DNA from: a bacterium
GTDB taxonomy: Bacteria > Zixibacteria > MSB-5A5 > CAIYYT01
NCBI GenBank assembly: GCA_016708315.1
Contig: JADJGC010000003.1
Location: forward strand, 310,001 to 374,000
DNA: 64,000 bases
Reading direction: 5' to 3'
The position numbers were made by a program, and so were the translations under genes. Below, piece after piece: positions 1 through 8,877 of the stretch (the stretch's first letter is position 1; each line of letters opens with the position of its first letter). The notes under the pieces are model-generated. The model saw only the letters and a list, made by a program, of their open reading frames with translations. It did no database searches and was not told the origin of the DNA.

Positions 1-41
1 ACGTACACTCTGCGCCAAACTTACCTGATAGGGTAGGTGAT

Positions 42-767
42 TCAAGCAAAAACTTTTCTGACGACTGCTGGAAGTTCACGCCAATCCGACACGATAAAAT
101 CCGGTTCGTAGCCGTTTGTTGTTTCCGCGTGGCATCCGGTATAGAGCACAGAGGTTATACCAAGAGCCTTGGCGCCACGGACATCGTGGGTCGGTAGGTC
201 GCCGCAATGGATTGCATTGGAGGGATCGACACCCAGTTTATTCATGACGTTTTCGAACTGGAGAGCGTGAGGCTTGGCGCGACCGGTTTCGTCGGAAAAA
301 GAGAATGCGGAAAAATAGTCCAAGACACCGTGTGCCTGCATGTGCTTTCGCAAGACTCGTCCGGGCGTGTATCCTGTATCGGAGACGATTCCCAACAAGT
401 AGTCGCGACTTAGTTGTTCGAGAACTGGTGGCAGGTTCTCGGTCAATTTCGGGTCCAGCATCAATCCCATTTCCTCGAATTCTTGCGACAGGTGGGCGAA
501 TGACTTGGTATCAATTGGTACTCCCAATTGGTCGAATACCCAAGTCAGGCGTTCACTTACAATTGGAGTTCGTTGTTCCCGATGATAGATGTCAAGAAAC
601 CACGGGCGAGAGGCTTCAAAAGCCTCGTCAACTGAATTCGCCGGGTCATAATACTCTCGTTCCGTCAGGAAGGTCTTCACCAATTGCTTTCGCGCCTCAA
701 ATGTCTCGCGTTCCTTCATATCGTGAAAGAGGGTCTGCCAGAAGTCGAAAAGTATAGCCTGTTTCAT
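42..767 (-). CDS. HAD-superfamily hydrolase
   Basis: A haloacid-dehalogenase superfamily protein of 241 residues. Such cytoplasmic enzymes use an N-terminal Asp nucleophile, usually to dephosphorylate small molecules. Visible motifs are LFDFWQTL with Asp8 (motif I), IVSDTG (motif II), the Lys in AKPH (motif III) and HCGDLPTHDVRGA (motif IV). The residue two after Asp8 is Trp rather than the usual general-acid Asp, so ordinary phosphatase chemistry is not assured. The ATG at 767 follows GAAGG at a suitable distance and places motif I at the N-terminus. An upstream in-frame start at 851 would add 28 residues without family character. It is divergent from the glycosyltransferase gene. Substrate unknown. 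Confidence 0.85.
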   Translation of the reverse strand: MKQAILFDFWQTLFHDMKERETFEARKQLVKTFLTEREYYDPANSVDEAFEASRPWFLDIYHREQRTPIVSERLTWVFDQLGVPIDTKSFAHLSQEFEEMGLMLDPKLTENLPPVLEQLSRDYLLGIVSDTGYTPGRVLRKHMQAHGVLDYFSAFSFSDETGRAKPHALQFENVMNKLGVDPSNAIHCGDLPTHDVRGAKALGITSVLYTGCHAETTNGYEPDFIVSDWRELPAVVRKVFA

Positions 768-892
768 TGGACCTTCATTCTCCAGTCGCTCAAGTCTCGG
801 CCACTTCGGCTGCAATGTAGTATTGTACGTAATAGCCTGATATCTTCGCAATAGTGCTACAATGTCAAGCTGGAATAATATATAATTCGCGT

Positions 893-1561
893 ATGCAGCA
901 TCGAATTCTTGTCATCATTCCAGCTTACAATGCCGTCAACACAATGTCGACGCTGATAGATAATCTGGAGAAATCCTATCCTCATATACGTATCTTGGTC
1001 GTCGATGATGGCTCCACTGACGGCACGAGTGAAGTCGTGCGTCTTCACGGGGCAAGTCTTATCACACACGAACGCAATCGGGGCAAGGGGATGGCTTTGC
1101 GGACGGCGTTCGATTACGCGGTTAAGAACAATTTTGATGCAGTCGTAACAATGGATGCAGATTTGCAGCATGATCCGGCGGAAGTGCAGTTGTTTCTTGA
1201 GGAATTCATGGATGACGACACGATCTTGATCGGGCTGCGGCAAACCGGACCAGAAATGCCGTTTGCGAGGAGGATCTCGAACACTCTTTCGACATTTGTG
1301 GCTTCAGTGTTTGCGGGACGACGCATCAAAGACAGCCAGTGTGGTTTTCGGCTGATTCCAACCCGAGTCTTGCGTTCGCTGGAGTTTGTTTCCAGCCATT
1401 ATGATCTCGAGCCGGAGTTGATAATCAAGGCATCACGGGCCGGGTTTCGATTTCGCGATATTCCAATCAGAACTATCTACAACGACAGCAGCAGCTCTAT
1501 AAGGCCGGCGCGGGACACGTTAAGGTTCTTGAAAATGCTGGTCAAATCACTATTATGGTAA
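893..1561 (+). CDS. family 2 glycosyltransferase, polyprenol-phosphate-mannosyltransferase-like
   Basis: A GT-A fold family 2 glycosyltransferase of 222 residues, similar in layout to single-domain dolichol/polyprenol-phosphate sugar synthases that load a sugar from a nucleotide donor onto a lipid phosphate at the inner face of the membrane. It shows the N-terminal IIPAYNA strand, VDDGSTDGT, the metal-binding MDADLQHDP and DSQCGFRL. No C-terminal membrane helices are present. The ATG at 893 starts right before the first strand. A GTG at 854 is an alternative start. It is followed after 4 nt by surE, so the two are probably cotranscribed. Donor and acceptor are unknown. Confidence 0.88.
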   Translation: MQHRILVIIPAYNAVNTMSTLIDNLEKSYPHIRILVVDDGSTDGTSEVVRLHGASLITHERNRGKGMALRTAFDYAVKNNFDAVVTMDADLQHDPAEVQLFLEEFMDDDTILIGLRQTGPEMPFARRISNTLSTFVASVFAGRRIKDSQCGFRLIPTRVLRSLEFVSSHYDLEPELIIKASRAGFRFRDIPIRTIYNDSSSSIRPARDTLRFLKMLVKSLLW

Positions 1562-1565
1562 ACTA

Positions 1566-2315
1566 ATGTTAGCGCTATTGACTAATGATGATGGCTACGA
1601 AGCCGAAGGCTTGCTGAAGCTCGCGCGCGAGATGGCAAAGGTCTGCGATGTGTTGGTTGTCGCACCGCTCGTAGATCAATCAGGATCGGGTCATTCATTG
1701 ACGCTTCAAAGACCGCTCAGAATCAATAAGGTTGGAAGCAACTTCTATTCGGTTGACGGTACTCCTACCGATGCTGTGATGGTTGCGATGTATGGCATAC
1801 TCGAGAATAAGAGAAAACCGGATATTCTGATAAGCGGAATAAATCGCGGACCTAACATGGGAGATGATGTAACTTACTCGGGCACGGTTTCTGCGGCATT
1901 TGAGGGAGCGATTCTGGGAATTCCCTCAATTGCTGTTTCGTCGGTAGCTACAGATGAGATTGACTATGCTGCGATTGCACGGTTTACACGAAAACTGGCG
2001 AAGAGAGTATTAGAGAACGGATTGCCCGGATTCACTTTGCTCAACGTTAACATGCCGAATCCGCCGAAAAACGGCTATCGTGGCGTTCAGATTACGCGAC
2101 TGGGCAAGCGAGTTTACCGTGATATAGTTGTCGAAAATATTGATCCGAGGGGGAAGAAGTACTACTGGATAGCTGGGGAGCCTGACTGGCAGGAATTTGA
2201 TCAATCAGACTATTCGGCGACAAAGGCTGGCTATGTTTCGATCACGCCGCTCAAAATGGACATGACTGACTATACATTTCGTGATGAGCTTGCGTCGTGG
2301 AATTTGAAGACGTAA
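1566..2315 (+). CDS. surE: 5'/3'-nucleotidase SurE
   Basis: Survival protein SurE, a metal-dependent nucleoside monophosphate phosphatase (5'- and 3'-nucleotidase, often with exopolyphosphatase activity) of the cytoplasm. The 249-residue length is normal for the family. The N-terminal LLTNDDGYEAEG contains the metal-binding Asp pair. The Ser-rich QSGSGHSLT loop and ISGINRGPNMGDDVTYSGT supply further conserved active-site residues. It begins 4 nt after the glycosyltransferase stop with no strong Shine-Dalgarno sequence, which suggests translational coupling. It converges on the carboxylesterase gene downstream, and no terminator hairpin is evident between them. Confidence 0.95.
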   Translation: MLALLTNDDGYEAEGLLKLAREMAKVCDVLVVAPLVDQSGSGHSLTLQRPLRINKVGSNFYSVDGTPTDAVMVAMYGILENKRKPDILISGINRGPNMGDDVTYSGTVSAAFEGAILGIPSIAVSSVATDEIDYAAIARFTRKLAKRVLENGLPGFTLLNVNMPNPPKNGYRGVQITRLGKRVYRDIVVENIDPRGKKYYWIAGEPDWQEFDQSDYSATKAGYVSITPLKMDMTDYTFRDELASWNLKT

Positions 2316-2339
2316 GTCTGCACAGGAAGGGCAAATTGA

Positions 2340-2990
2340 CTAACTCTTGATACTCAACTTTTCGCCAAGCCAATCGCGCGCGTAAGCAATTTCCTGAGAG
2401 GTTAAGCCATGGCCGGCATCGGTCCAGTGTATGCTCACGATACCGCCCGCTTCGTGGAGAAGTTCGGACAAGCGTATGGCTTCCTCGGGAGCCACGACTT
2501 CATCGTGGCGCCCCCCGCAGATCAGGATGTTAACTCCTTCGAGGTTGGGTATCACTGTGGGAACAAACGGCACCATAGGGCGAAAGAGCACGGCCGCATG
2601 CAATGTCTCGGGTGACAGCAGCAATAGACTGGCGGCCATATTGGCGCCATTTGAGTATCCGGCCGCAACCACGCGATTCTTGTTCAACTCATAGGATTTC
2701 ACCGCAGACTCTACAAACTGAGCCAATTCCCGGGTACGATAACGCAAATCATCCAGATCGAAGACTCCGGGCGAGAGTCGGCGAAAATAGCGTGCCATCC
2801 CATTTTCAGAAACATTGCCCAATGGACTAAGAAGTGAAGCGGTCGGCATAAGACGTTCGCCTACTGGAATCAAATCAAACTGTGTTCCACCTGTTCCGTG
2901 AAGCAGCAGCAGTGTAACGTCATTATTGTCATCGCGTGCCGGCAGGAACTCATGGATGTAAGAGAGCTGATTTTTCATTGGTTGATTCAT
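2340..2990 (-). CDS. alpha/beta-hydrolase, MhqD-like phospholipase/carboxylesterase
   Basis: A cytoplasmic serine hydrolase of 216 residues in the phospholipase/carboxylesterase family. The catalytic triad can be read as Ser113 in GYSNGA, Asp163 in GGRHDE and His194 in DAGHGL. HGTGG near residue 31 forms the oxyanion loop. The ATG at 2990 overlaps the stop of the upstream dioxygenase gene as ATGA, showing translational coupling. The open frame continues to 3062, but that part lies within the neighbour. An internal ATG at 2978 is an alternative. Pairing a hydrolase of this family with a ring-cleaving dioxygenase matches mhqO-mhqD of Bacillus, which serve quinone and catechol stress. Substrate assignment by that analogy is inference. 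Confidence 0.88.
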   Translation of the reverse strand: MNQPMKNQLSYIHEFLPARDDNNDVTLLLLHGTGGTQFDLIPVGERLMPTASLLSPLGNVSENGMARYFRRLSPGVFDLDDLRYRTRELAQFVESAVKSYELNKNRVVAAGYSNGANMAASLLLLSPETLHAAVLFRPMVPFVPTVIPNLEGVNILICGGRHDEVVAPEEAIRLSELLHEAGGIVSIHWTDAGHGLTSQEIAYARDWLGEKLSIKS

Positions 2991-3937
2991 GATACTTGTT
3001 GGCCGATTGTCGTTAACGGCGGGAGTTGACGAATGATGTCTTCCCGACGTGATTCGAGCCACGGCGGCAATGACAGCCTTGATCCAAGCTCTGATTCGGT
3101 CTGATCTACAGCGAATCCCGGCTCGTCGGTAGCGACTTCAAAGAGTATACCGCCTTTCTCGCGGAAGTAGATTGAGTGGAAGTAGTTGCGATCGATAATC
3201 GGCGTGACGTTATACCCGTTTGCCTCAACTGCCTTTCGCCAGTCCGCCTGATCGGCATCAAGACAGCGCCAAGCGATATGATGGACGGTACCAGGACCGG
3301 GAACTCCACGTCTCGCTTCTGGATTTGCGACGATGTCTACCAGTTGACGGTCCTCGCCCGTACCGGCAGCAAAGCGAGTGCGGTTACCTTCAGTCGCAAC
3401 CATTTCGAATCCAAGAACGTCAGTGATCAGACTGCTTGTTGGGTCAGCGTTGTTGAGCAGCAAGGTCGTTGAACTGAATCGTTTGATTGCGTGAGCAGAA
3501 GGTAACGAGGATTCGGTCCAGTAAACTCCAGAACGATTCGAGTCGGCGATAAGCTCGAGGGGCAAACCATCGCTATCTTTGAATGAAATCACTTCGTGAT
3601 CAAATCGCTTGAACGGTCCGTCGAAGCTGATTCCAAGTCGCGAGAATCGCTCTACCCAAAACTCAATCGAATCAGCGGATATCGAGTAGCCAATTGCACC
3701 GACCTGGCCATTTCCAACCTTGCCGGCCTGCGCATTAGGGAAGGGGAAAAACGTCAGGATTGAACCCGGAGAGCCGACGCGATCACCAAAGTAAAGATGA
3801 TACACGCTCGGGTCATCGTAGTTGATCGTCTGTTTGACCATTCGCAACCCGAGGAGCCTGGTATAGAAATCAAAATTGGCTTGAGGGTCACTCGAAATTG
3901 CTGTGATATGATGTATGCCGTGAAGACTTTTTCGCAT
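2987..3937 (-). CDS. ring-cleaving dioxygenase, MhqO-like (VOC superfamily)
   Basis: A two-module vicinal-oxygen-chelate protein of 316 residues resembling MhqO/LinE-type dioxygenases, Fe(II) enzymes that open hydroquinone or catechol rings. The N-terminal module begins GIHHITAI and carries LYFGDRVGSPG. The second module has VHHIAWRC and ends with FEVATDEPGF, so candidate His, His and Glu metal ligands are all present. The start at 3937 follows a strong AGGAGG. It is the first gene of a two-gene minus-strand operon with the hydrolase that overlaps its stop. A role in detoxifying quinone-type electrophiles is inferred from family and pairing. No regulator is adjacent. Confidence 0.88.
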   Translation of the reverse strand: MRKSLHGIHHITAISSDPQANFDFYTRLLGLRMVKQTINYDDPSVYHLYFGDRVGSPGSILTFFPFPNAQAGKVGNGQVGAIGYSISADSIEFWVERFSRLGISFDGPFKRFDHEVISFKDSDGLPLELIADSNRSGVYWTESSLPSAHAIKRFSSTTLLLNNADPTSSLITDVLGFEMVATEGNRTRFAAGTGEDRQLVDIVANPEARRGVPGPGTVHHIAWRCLDADQADWRKAVEANGYNVTPIIDRNYFHSIYFREKGGILFEVATDEPGFAVDQTESELGSRLSLPPWLESRREDIIRQLPPLTTIGQQVS

Positions 3938-4036
3938 GTTCCTCCTGATCAGATAACTGAGTTCTATACGGTGATCGGGTAGATTATATTAGCGGCGATT
4001 TGCTGAGAGGTTCACTTGAGTGCCAATGTGGTTCGT

Positions 4037-5041
4037 TTAAAGATCGTTGCTGCCATTATCGGTGACTTCTTTCATTGCGAAGGCCGGTTTGCGGAAAACT
4101 GTGATGAGACGCTTGATCTTTGGGAAACGGTGTCTGACAATGACTACGGCGGGGTTTCGCTCTGCCCCAAGTGATTCTTTGAAATGCTCGAGCGACTTTC
4201 TTCCCAGACTTAGGCCGTGGCTGTACAATCTGATGTGAGACTCCGTTAGACGCCTGATAATCGTGGCGTGGACAAGGAACATGGCGCGCAGATGTTGATA
4301 CTCATAATCGAAACCGCCAAACAGGTAGGCTGATGTCTTCTGGTACTGGGCGAAAACTACGCCGGCGATTGGTTTGTCCTGGTAGAACCCAAGAGCGATT
4401 TCAACACGGCTGTTTGGATATGTGAAGAGTCGCTGCATTCGGTCCAGTCGGTGATAGTTCGCTCGCGGATCGTGTTTTTGCCAGCGCTGAACAGAGTGCT
4501 GATACACCTCATAAAACGTCGGGAGCAGTTCTTCCGCGCCAAAGCGGACTTCTACATTCTCGCGCTCAGCTTTGCGAATGAAGCGCCTTTCGATCACTTT
4601 GCGGTTGAACCACTCGTCGTACGAATCGCGCAAGGGAATCATATGATAGTCGAAATTGCTCTGGACCTCATATCCAAGCTTGCCAAACTCAACGGAGTGC
4701 GCGTCGAAATTGTTGCGGGGAAGCTGCAACGTAACGACACAATCACGTGGCAACATCGCCAGACGGTCGAAAACGCTGCTATCGAGCTGAGGAACGCCAA
4801 GTAGGCTGTTGATTTGTGCTCCGGCGTAGTTTGCGGTGGGGATTACCTTGAATTGATTCGAATTTCTCAGCGAGAAAGGGAGGAACATGTCGCCAGCTTC
4901 GAAGATGAATGTGTTCTTCCATGACACATCCATGCTGGAACCGTACTCCGGTCCGCTTGTAGGACCGGGCGATTCCGGTGTGCGATCAATCGCATCCTGC
5001 CACGAGAGAATATGGTGATCAGCAAATGGTACGATATTCAT
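4037..5041 (-). CDS. FemAB-like / GNAT-fold acyltransferase
   Basis: A 334-residue protein with the look of the FemAB/BioF2-like branch of the GNAT fold. These enzymes transfer aminoacyl or acyl groups to cell-envelope precursors or sugars. The C-terminal half contains the typical FYEVYQHSVQRW helix, GFYQDKPIAGVVFAQY strands and a TSAYLFGGFDYEYQ segment. There is no signal peptide or membrane segment. A GGGAAG precedes the ATG at 5041. The gene stands alone and is divergent from yajQ. A second protein of the same broad type is encoded at 36117-37148 in the glycosylation island. The substrate cannot be told from sequence. Confidence 0.7.
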   Translation of the reverse strand: MNIVPFADHHILSWQDAIDRTPESPGPTSGPEYGSSMDVSWKNTFIFEAGDMFLPFSLRNSNQFKVIPTANYAGAQINSLLGVPQLDSSVFDRLAMLPRDCVVTLQLPRNNFDAHSVEFGKLGYEVQSNFDYHMIPLRDSYDEWFNRKVIERRFIRKAERENVEVRFGAEELLPTFYEVYQHSVQRWQKHDPRANYHRLDRMQRLFTYPNSRVEIALGFYQDKPIAGVVFAQYQKTSAYLFGGFDYEYQHLRAMFLVHATIIRRLTESHIRLYSHGLSLGRKSLEHFKESLGAERNPAVVIVRHRFPKIKRLITVFRKPAFAMKEVTDNGSNDL

Positions 5042-5114
5042 TCAATCTTCCCGCTCTGGGAGTATATGTTAAAATACAAGTTGTCACAATTCAAAATGGC
5101 ACAAACTACTCTTC

Positions 5115-5143
5115 TTGACTTTGGATTTCGGTGTCCGTAAGTT
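5115..5143 (+). promoter_or_regulatory. candidate sigma-70 promoter for yajQ
   Basis: TTGACT (5115-5120), a 17-nt spacer and TAAGTT (5138-5143) lie in the divergent intergenic region, about 45 nt upstream of yajQ. The -35 matches 5 of 6 and the -10 only 3 of 6 consensus bases. Confidence 0.35.
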
Positions 5144-5187
5144 TGGAGTAGGAAGTGTGAATCGAGAAGGGAGTGGATTCTAAAGTT

Positions 5188-5685
5188 ATGGCACAGAATT
5201 TTTCGTTTGATATCGTCTCCAAGGTTGAATTGCATGAGGTTGCCAACGCAATCAATCAGGCAATGAAGGAAATCTCGCAAAGATTTGATTTTCGCGGCAC
5301 TAAAGCGGAAATCACGTTCAACCAGAAAGACCAGGTAATGGTGTTGATTGCAGAAAGCAATATTCAACTTCAAAATGTGACAGACATCTTACATGCACGA
5401 CTTGCAAAGCGAAATGTTCCGCATAAGGCATTGGTCTACGGTAAGGTTGAAGATGCTTTTGGCGGCAGTCTGCGGCAGGAAATCAAACTTCAGTCCGGAA
5501 TTGAAACCGAGAAATGCAAAGAGATAGTCAAGATCATCAAGGAACTGAAGCTGAAAGTCCAGGCGACAATTCAGGAAAACCAGGTACGGGTAACTGGCGC
5601 CAAGAAGGACGATTTACAGGAAGTGATGCAAATTCTTAAGGGTAAGGATTTACCGTTTCATCTCGAGTTTGCCAACTTCCGTTAG
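5188..5685 (+). CDS. yajQ: YajQ family nucleotide-binding (cyclic di-GMP-binding) protein
   Basis: A 165-residue YajQ/DUF520 protein. Family members are small cytoplasmic two-domain proteins that bind nucleotides. Some are cyclic di-GMP effectors acting with transcription factors, and others were reported to bind tRNA. The sequence has the typical start FSFDIVSKVEL, SQRFDFRGTKAE, the central IKLQSGIETEKCKEIVK and LKVQATIQENQVRVTGAKKD, and ends FANFR. ATG 5188 is preferred because the family begins there. A GTG at 5173 is possible, but the purine-rich AGAAGGGAG directly abuts it. It converges on the DUF1579 gene. Confidence 0.92.
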   Translation: MAQNFSFDIVSKVELHEVANAINQAMKEISQRFDFRGTKAEITFNQKDQVMVLIAESNIQLQNVTDILHARLAKRNVPHKALVYGKVEDAFGGSLRQEIKLQSGIETEKCKEIVKIIKELKLKVQATIQENQVRVTGAKKDDLQEVMQILKGKDLPFHLEFANFR

Positions 5686-5753
5686 AACAGGTATCGGGAT
5701 CTCATGATGAAGCGGGGCAAGGACCGACCTCACCCCACCTGGAAGCTCGCGAT

Positions 5754-6320
5754 TTACTTGCGTTTGGTGTAGACTGCGGTTGCTGAGGTCATGAACGTCT
5801 TGCCGCCATCGATTGAACCTTCCATCGACCATTCGAATTTCGTCGGCGATTCATTGAATGTCGTCATTCGTGTTGTCATTTTCTGACCCTGCATCAGGTC
5901 TTCTCCGGTCAGGACGGTTTTGCCCTTGGCTCTAGTTCCGGTGTAAAGAACAAGTCTGGCGCTAAAGTTGTCGACCCAGCTTGATTGCCACATTTTGGTT
6001 TCACGATCAAAGGTCTGTACCATCAATCCCTTGAAAGACATTCCCATCGTCGTACCTTGGTAGTGCATCATGATTGCTGAGCTATCTACGGCATAAGAAT
6101 AGGTTGCCGTACCTTTCTCCTCCGCCCAATCGGTTGCATTGGGATCCCATTTGGTTTTCATAACCACATCCCAAGTGCCGACGAGCCAAGACAGCTCCTT
6201 AATTTCCTTAGGCGCACCCATTTCGGGCATGGCGGCTTCGGTATTCTCCTGTGCAATGGCGGTCGCCACAATTGTGAGACAGAGCGCGGCCAGCGCCAAC
6301 ATGATTCGGAGCGTTTTCAT
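5754..6320 (-). CDS. DUF1579 domain-containing secreted protein
   Basis: A protein of 188 residues with a signal peptide (residues 1-23, hydrophobic LALAALCLTIVATAIA ending at AQ) followed by a DUF1579 domain. The domain is recognised from LSWLVGTWDV near residue 44, the YSYAVDSSAIMMHYQG strand pair, GLMVQTFDRETKMW and the ending SATAVYTKRK. DUF1579 proteins are lipocalin-like beta-barrels of unknown function, common in environmental bacteria and probably periplasmic. It is a single gene between convergent yajQ and a divergent DUF1573 gene. GGAGG lies upstream of the ATG (TCCTCC on the + strand near 6326). Confidence 0.85.
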   Translation of the reverse strand: MKTLRIMLALAALCLTIVATAIAQENTEAAMPEMGAPKEIKELSWLVGTWDVVMKTKWDPNATDWAEEKGTATYSYAVDSSAIMMHYQGTTMGMSFKGLMVQTFDRETKMWQSSWVDNFSARLVLYTGTRAKGKTVLTGEDLMQGQKMTTRMTTFNESPTKFEWSMEGSIDGGKTFMTSATAVYTKRK

Positions 6321-6610
6321 TGGTTTCCTCCTGTAAATGTTACTAGTTGGTCATAGATTCTGAATGTATGAGCAATTTGATATCGTAGACCTATTGCGTC
6401 AATCATTTTTTGATCTCTCGGAGGTACTTTTGCGCATTTGATCAATTTCCTTTAGTTACTTCCGATTAACTAATGTTCGAGGCGGTTGGCGCTCATGCAA
6501 CAGTCGCGGGAACCACCGGCACAAATGAGTGTATTTATTGTTGATATATGAAATGATATACAGGAATTGATACCGCGACAGAGCGGATTCCAAATACTAC
6601 GGAGGAGAAC

Positions 6611-7321
6611 ATGATTAGGCATTTGTGGATACTTACTCTCTTAGCAGTTAGTGTAATAGGCAGCTCCTCGCTGTTAGCTCAGGCACGACTGGAGATTGAT
6701 GAGACGAGTTTTGATTTTGGCTACATTCCTCAAGTATGTAAGGTCGCTCACACCTATGTTATGCGTGCTTCCGGAACCGACTCGCTCAAGATACTGAATG
6801 TCAAGCCTGGCTGTGGATGTACGAAAGCTCCAATCAAGAAGGAAGTCGTGGCTCCGGGAGATTCCACAGCAGTTGAGTTGATTTTCACTTCCGTTGAGAC
6901 TTACAGAGGAACAATGCAGAAGACAGCGACAGTAACCTGCAACGATGATGCACGGGGTACATTCTCGTTGCGATTCAAGGCCACCATTAACACAAGTCCC
7001 GATTCGGCTCAACCGGCACAGCTGAGTCCCTGGAATGTCGATTTCACGGAGGCTATGCGGGCAAAAGAAGTTGAAATGAGTGTCAAGAATGTCTCGAAGG
7101 AACCACTAACGTTGGCGTTGGTCAGTTATCCATTTGAGTTCATCAATGTGACGTTGCCATCAGGCGATATAGCACCGGGCAAGTCAGGCGTGATCAAGGT
7201 GAAGATTGCGCCGGGTTGCAAGGAGAGCAACTTCGAGAAGTCGTTTACATTCACTACGGGAAGAGCCGCCGATTCGAAGCGGTACACTGTGCCTGTCGTT
7301 CTTGGCAAGCCGACGACTTAA
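6611..7321 (+). CDS. DUF1573 domain-containing secreted protein
   Basis: A 236-residue exported protein with signal peptide cleaved near LLAQ24. The following DUF1573 domain has an Ig-like/ASPM-type beta fold. It is marked by FDFGYIPQ and the characteristic VKPGCGCT, with Cys68 and Cys70, then the PGDSTAVELIF strand. A second Ig-like segment covers residues 130-236. DUF1573 proteins are abundant periplasmic or surface proteins in the FCB group, with no proven function. The start is firm: GGAGGAG sits 5-6 nt upstream of the ATG. It is the only gene of its transcript, since the upstream gene is divergent and a strong bidirectional terminator follows. Confidence 0.88.
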   Translation: MIRHLWILTLLAVSVIGSSSLLAQARLEIDETSFDFGYIPQVCKVAHTYVMRASGTDSLKILNVKPGCGCTKAPIKKEVVAPGDSTAVELIFTSVETYRGTMQKTATVTCNDDARGTFSLRFKATINTSPDSAQPAQLSPWNVDFTEAMRAKEVEMSVKNVSKEPLTLALVSYPFEFINVTLPSGDIAPGKSGVIKVKIAPGCKESNFEKSFTFTTGRAADSKRYTVPVVLGKPTT

Positions 7322-7346
7322 TCAAATCCGAATTTAGTCATCAACG

Positions 7347-7380
7347 AAAAGAGACGAGGTATTGCTACTTCGTCTCTTTT
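7347..7380. terminator. bidirectional intrinsic terminator
   Basis: A perfect 11-bp inverted repeat (AAAAGAGACGA at 7347-7357, TCGTCTCTTTT at 7370-7380) with a 12-nt loop sits between the convergent DUF1573 and aminopeptidase genes. The arms supply a T-run in both directions. Confidence 0.85.
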
Positions 7381-7408
7381 TCTTTGCCCTTGGAGCTATC
7401 GAAGATTG

Positions 7409-8857
7409 CTAGGCGAGTTTCTTCGCCAATTGCACAATTGTCTTGATGCCAAATCCCTTGGCGCCTTTGCCCAAGTGGTCAAGCGGTTGCTCTTTGCCGC
7501 CGGGACCGGCAATGTCGATATGCGCCCACTTGGCTGTATCGCTGACCCATTCCTTCAGGAAGACTGCCGCTGTGATTGCGCCTCCCCAAGCGTCGCCGCG
7601 ATTCTTGACATCGGCAATGGTCGTTTTGATTTTGGAAGCATGCGGCATGTGAAGGGGAAGTTCCCAGTACAATTCGCCTTCAGTATTGCCCACGGAAATG
7701 ATCTCTTGAGCTAGCTTCGGATCGTTTGAAAAAACTCCGGCAATTTCTTCCCCTAGGGCTACGACACAAGCACCGGTCAGTGTTGCGGAGTCGATAATCC
7801 AATCGGGTTTACGTTCACCGGCTAGTGCCAATCCGTCAGCCAATAGCAAACGACCCTCGGCATCCGTGTGCTCGACTTCGATCGTCTTGCCGGAGCGAGT
7901 CGTCAGGATTGCAGTAGTGTGCATCGACTCACCGGAAATGTCGTTTTCTGCAAGCGGTGTAATGACTGTGACCCGGATTGGGAGCTTCAGGCGCGATATG
8001 GCACACGCAGCGCCAAACATCATGGCAGCGCCACCCATGTCATACTTCATGCCAATCTGAGACGCGGCAGGTTTAAGGCCATAGCCGCCAGTGTCATAGG
8101 TCACGCCTTTGCCGACAAGGCAGAGATGCTTCTTCGCACCGCGGGGGTTGTACTCGGCAATTACCATGCGCGGCTTTGCTTTTGCGCCTACGCCAACGCC
8201 GTAGGTGCCACCGCAGCGTTCCTTGAGGAGTCGCTTTTCATCCCATACAGTAACCTTGAGACCCGATTGGCGGGCAAGCTTCTGGAACTCGCGGGCAAGA
8301 ACCGGTGGATTCATCACGTTTGGCGGTTCACTGAGCAAGTCGCGAGCCGCGTTCACCTGACTATAGATAGTTTCACGTTCTTTGAGCTGTCGACTAATCG
8401 CAGAAGTTGATTTAATGCCAGCGACCACAACCGGAATTGGTTTGGCTTTGTTAGTTAGGTACTTGTCGAACGAATAGCTTCCAAGCAAAGTGCCTTCGTG
8501 AGCCGCAAACATCCAATCGAGATGTCGGTCGCTTAAAGCTACAACTACTCGCTTGCAATGTTCTTTCGGTGCCGAGGCAATGGCCGTAGAAATCGCCTTT
8601 TTCATTTCGAGTATTGTGTTCGAGTACTTTGCATCCAGCCGCACGGTTCGAACCATAACATCGAACTTGCCGACGGCGCCGCGAAGTGTCGTAAGTGAAC
8701 CACCAGAGCTGGGGCTGGTTCGAGCAGCAGCTTGCACTTCCTTGGGAAGAGCGGTCTTCATGAAGAGGCCTTTCTTGTCATCAAGGAAGGGGAGTATCAG
8801 ACAGTCACCATCTTGCAATCGTAGCGATTCGCTCAGGCTAAATTTGGATGTCGCCAT
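7409..8857 (-). CDS. pepA: leucyl aminopeptidase (M17 family)
   Basis: A cytoplasmic two-zinc aminopeptidase of 482 residues that trims N-terminal residues from peptides. The catalytic half has the M17 signatures VGKGVTYDTGG (metal-binding Lys and Asp), MKYDMGGAAMM and EVEHTDAEGRLLLADGL (the family's TDAEGRL motif with Asp, Glu and Arg). The N-terminal macro-like domain is more divergent. An AAAGGA precedes the ATG at 8857. It lies 20 nt downstream of gpmA on the same strand, so gpmA-pepA form a probable operon, which ends at the shared terminator. Some PepA proteins also bind DNA at recombination sites, but nothing here supports that role. Confidence 0.93.
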   Translation of the reverse strand: MATSKFSLSESLRLQDGDCLILPFLDDKKGLFMKTALPKEVQAAARTSPSSGGSLTTLRGAVGKFDVMVRTVRLDAKYSNTILEMKKAISTAIASAPKEHCKRVVVALSDRHLDWMFAAHEGTLLGSYSFDKYLTNKAKPIPVVVAGIKSTSAISRQLKERETIYSQVNAARDLLSEPPNVMNPPVLAREFQKLARQSGLKVTVWDEKRLLKERCGGTYGVGVGAKAKPRMVIAEYNPRGAKKHLCLVGKGVTYDTGGYGLKPAASQIGMKYDMGGAAMMFGAACAISRLKLPIRVTVITPLAENDISGESMHTTAILTTRSGKTIEVEHTDAEGRLLLADGLALAGERKPDWIIDSATLTGACVVALGEEIAGVFSNDPKLAQEIISVGNTEGELYWELPLHMPHASKIKTTIADVKNRGDAWGGAITAAVFLKEWVSDTAKWAHIDIAGPGGKEQPLDHLGKGAKGFGIKTIVQLAKKLA

Positions 8858-8877
8858 TATGGATTCCTTTCGAGATG

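Noticed and set aside
305..757. 150-codon frame opposite the HAD hydrolase, and similar long frames opposite the other genes
   Set aside because: They lie antisense to genes with strong family motifs, lack ribosome-binding sites and show no protein-like features.
841..868. Minus-strand TTGACA (863-868) as promoter of the HAD gene
   Set aside because: No acceptable -10 at 16-18 nt spacing (AGATAT at best), so not listed as a feature.
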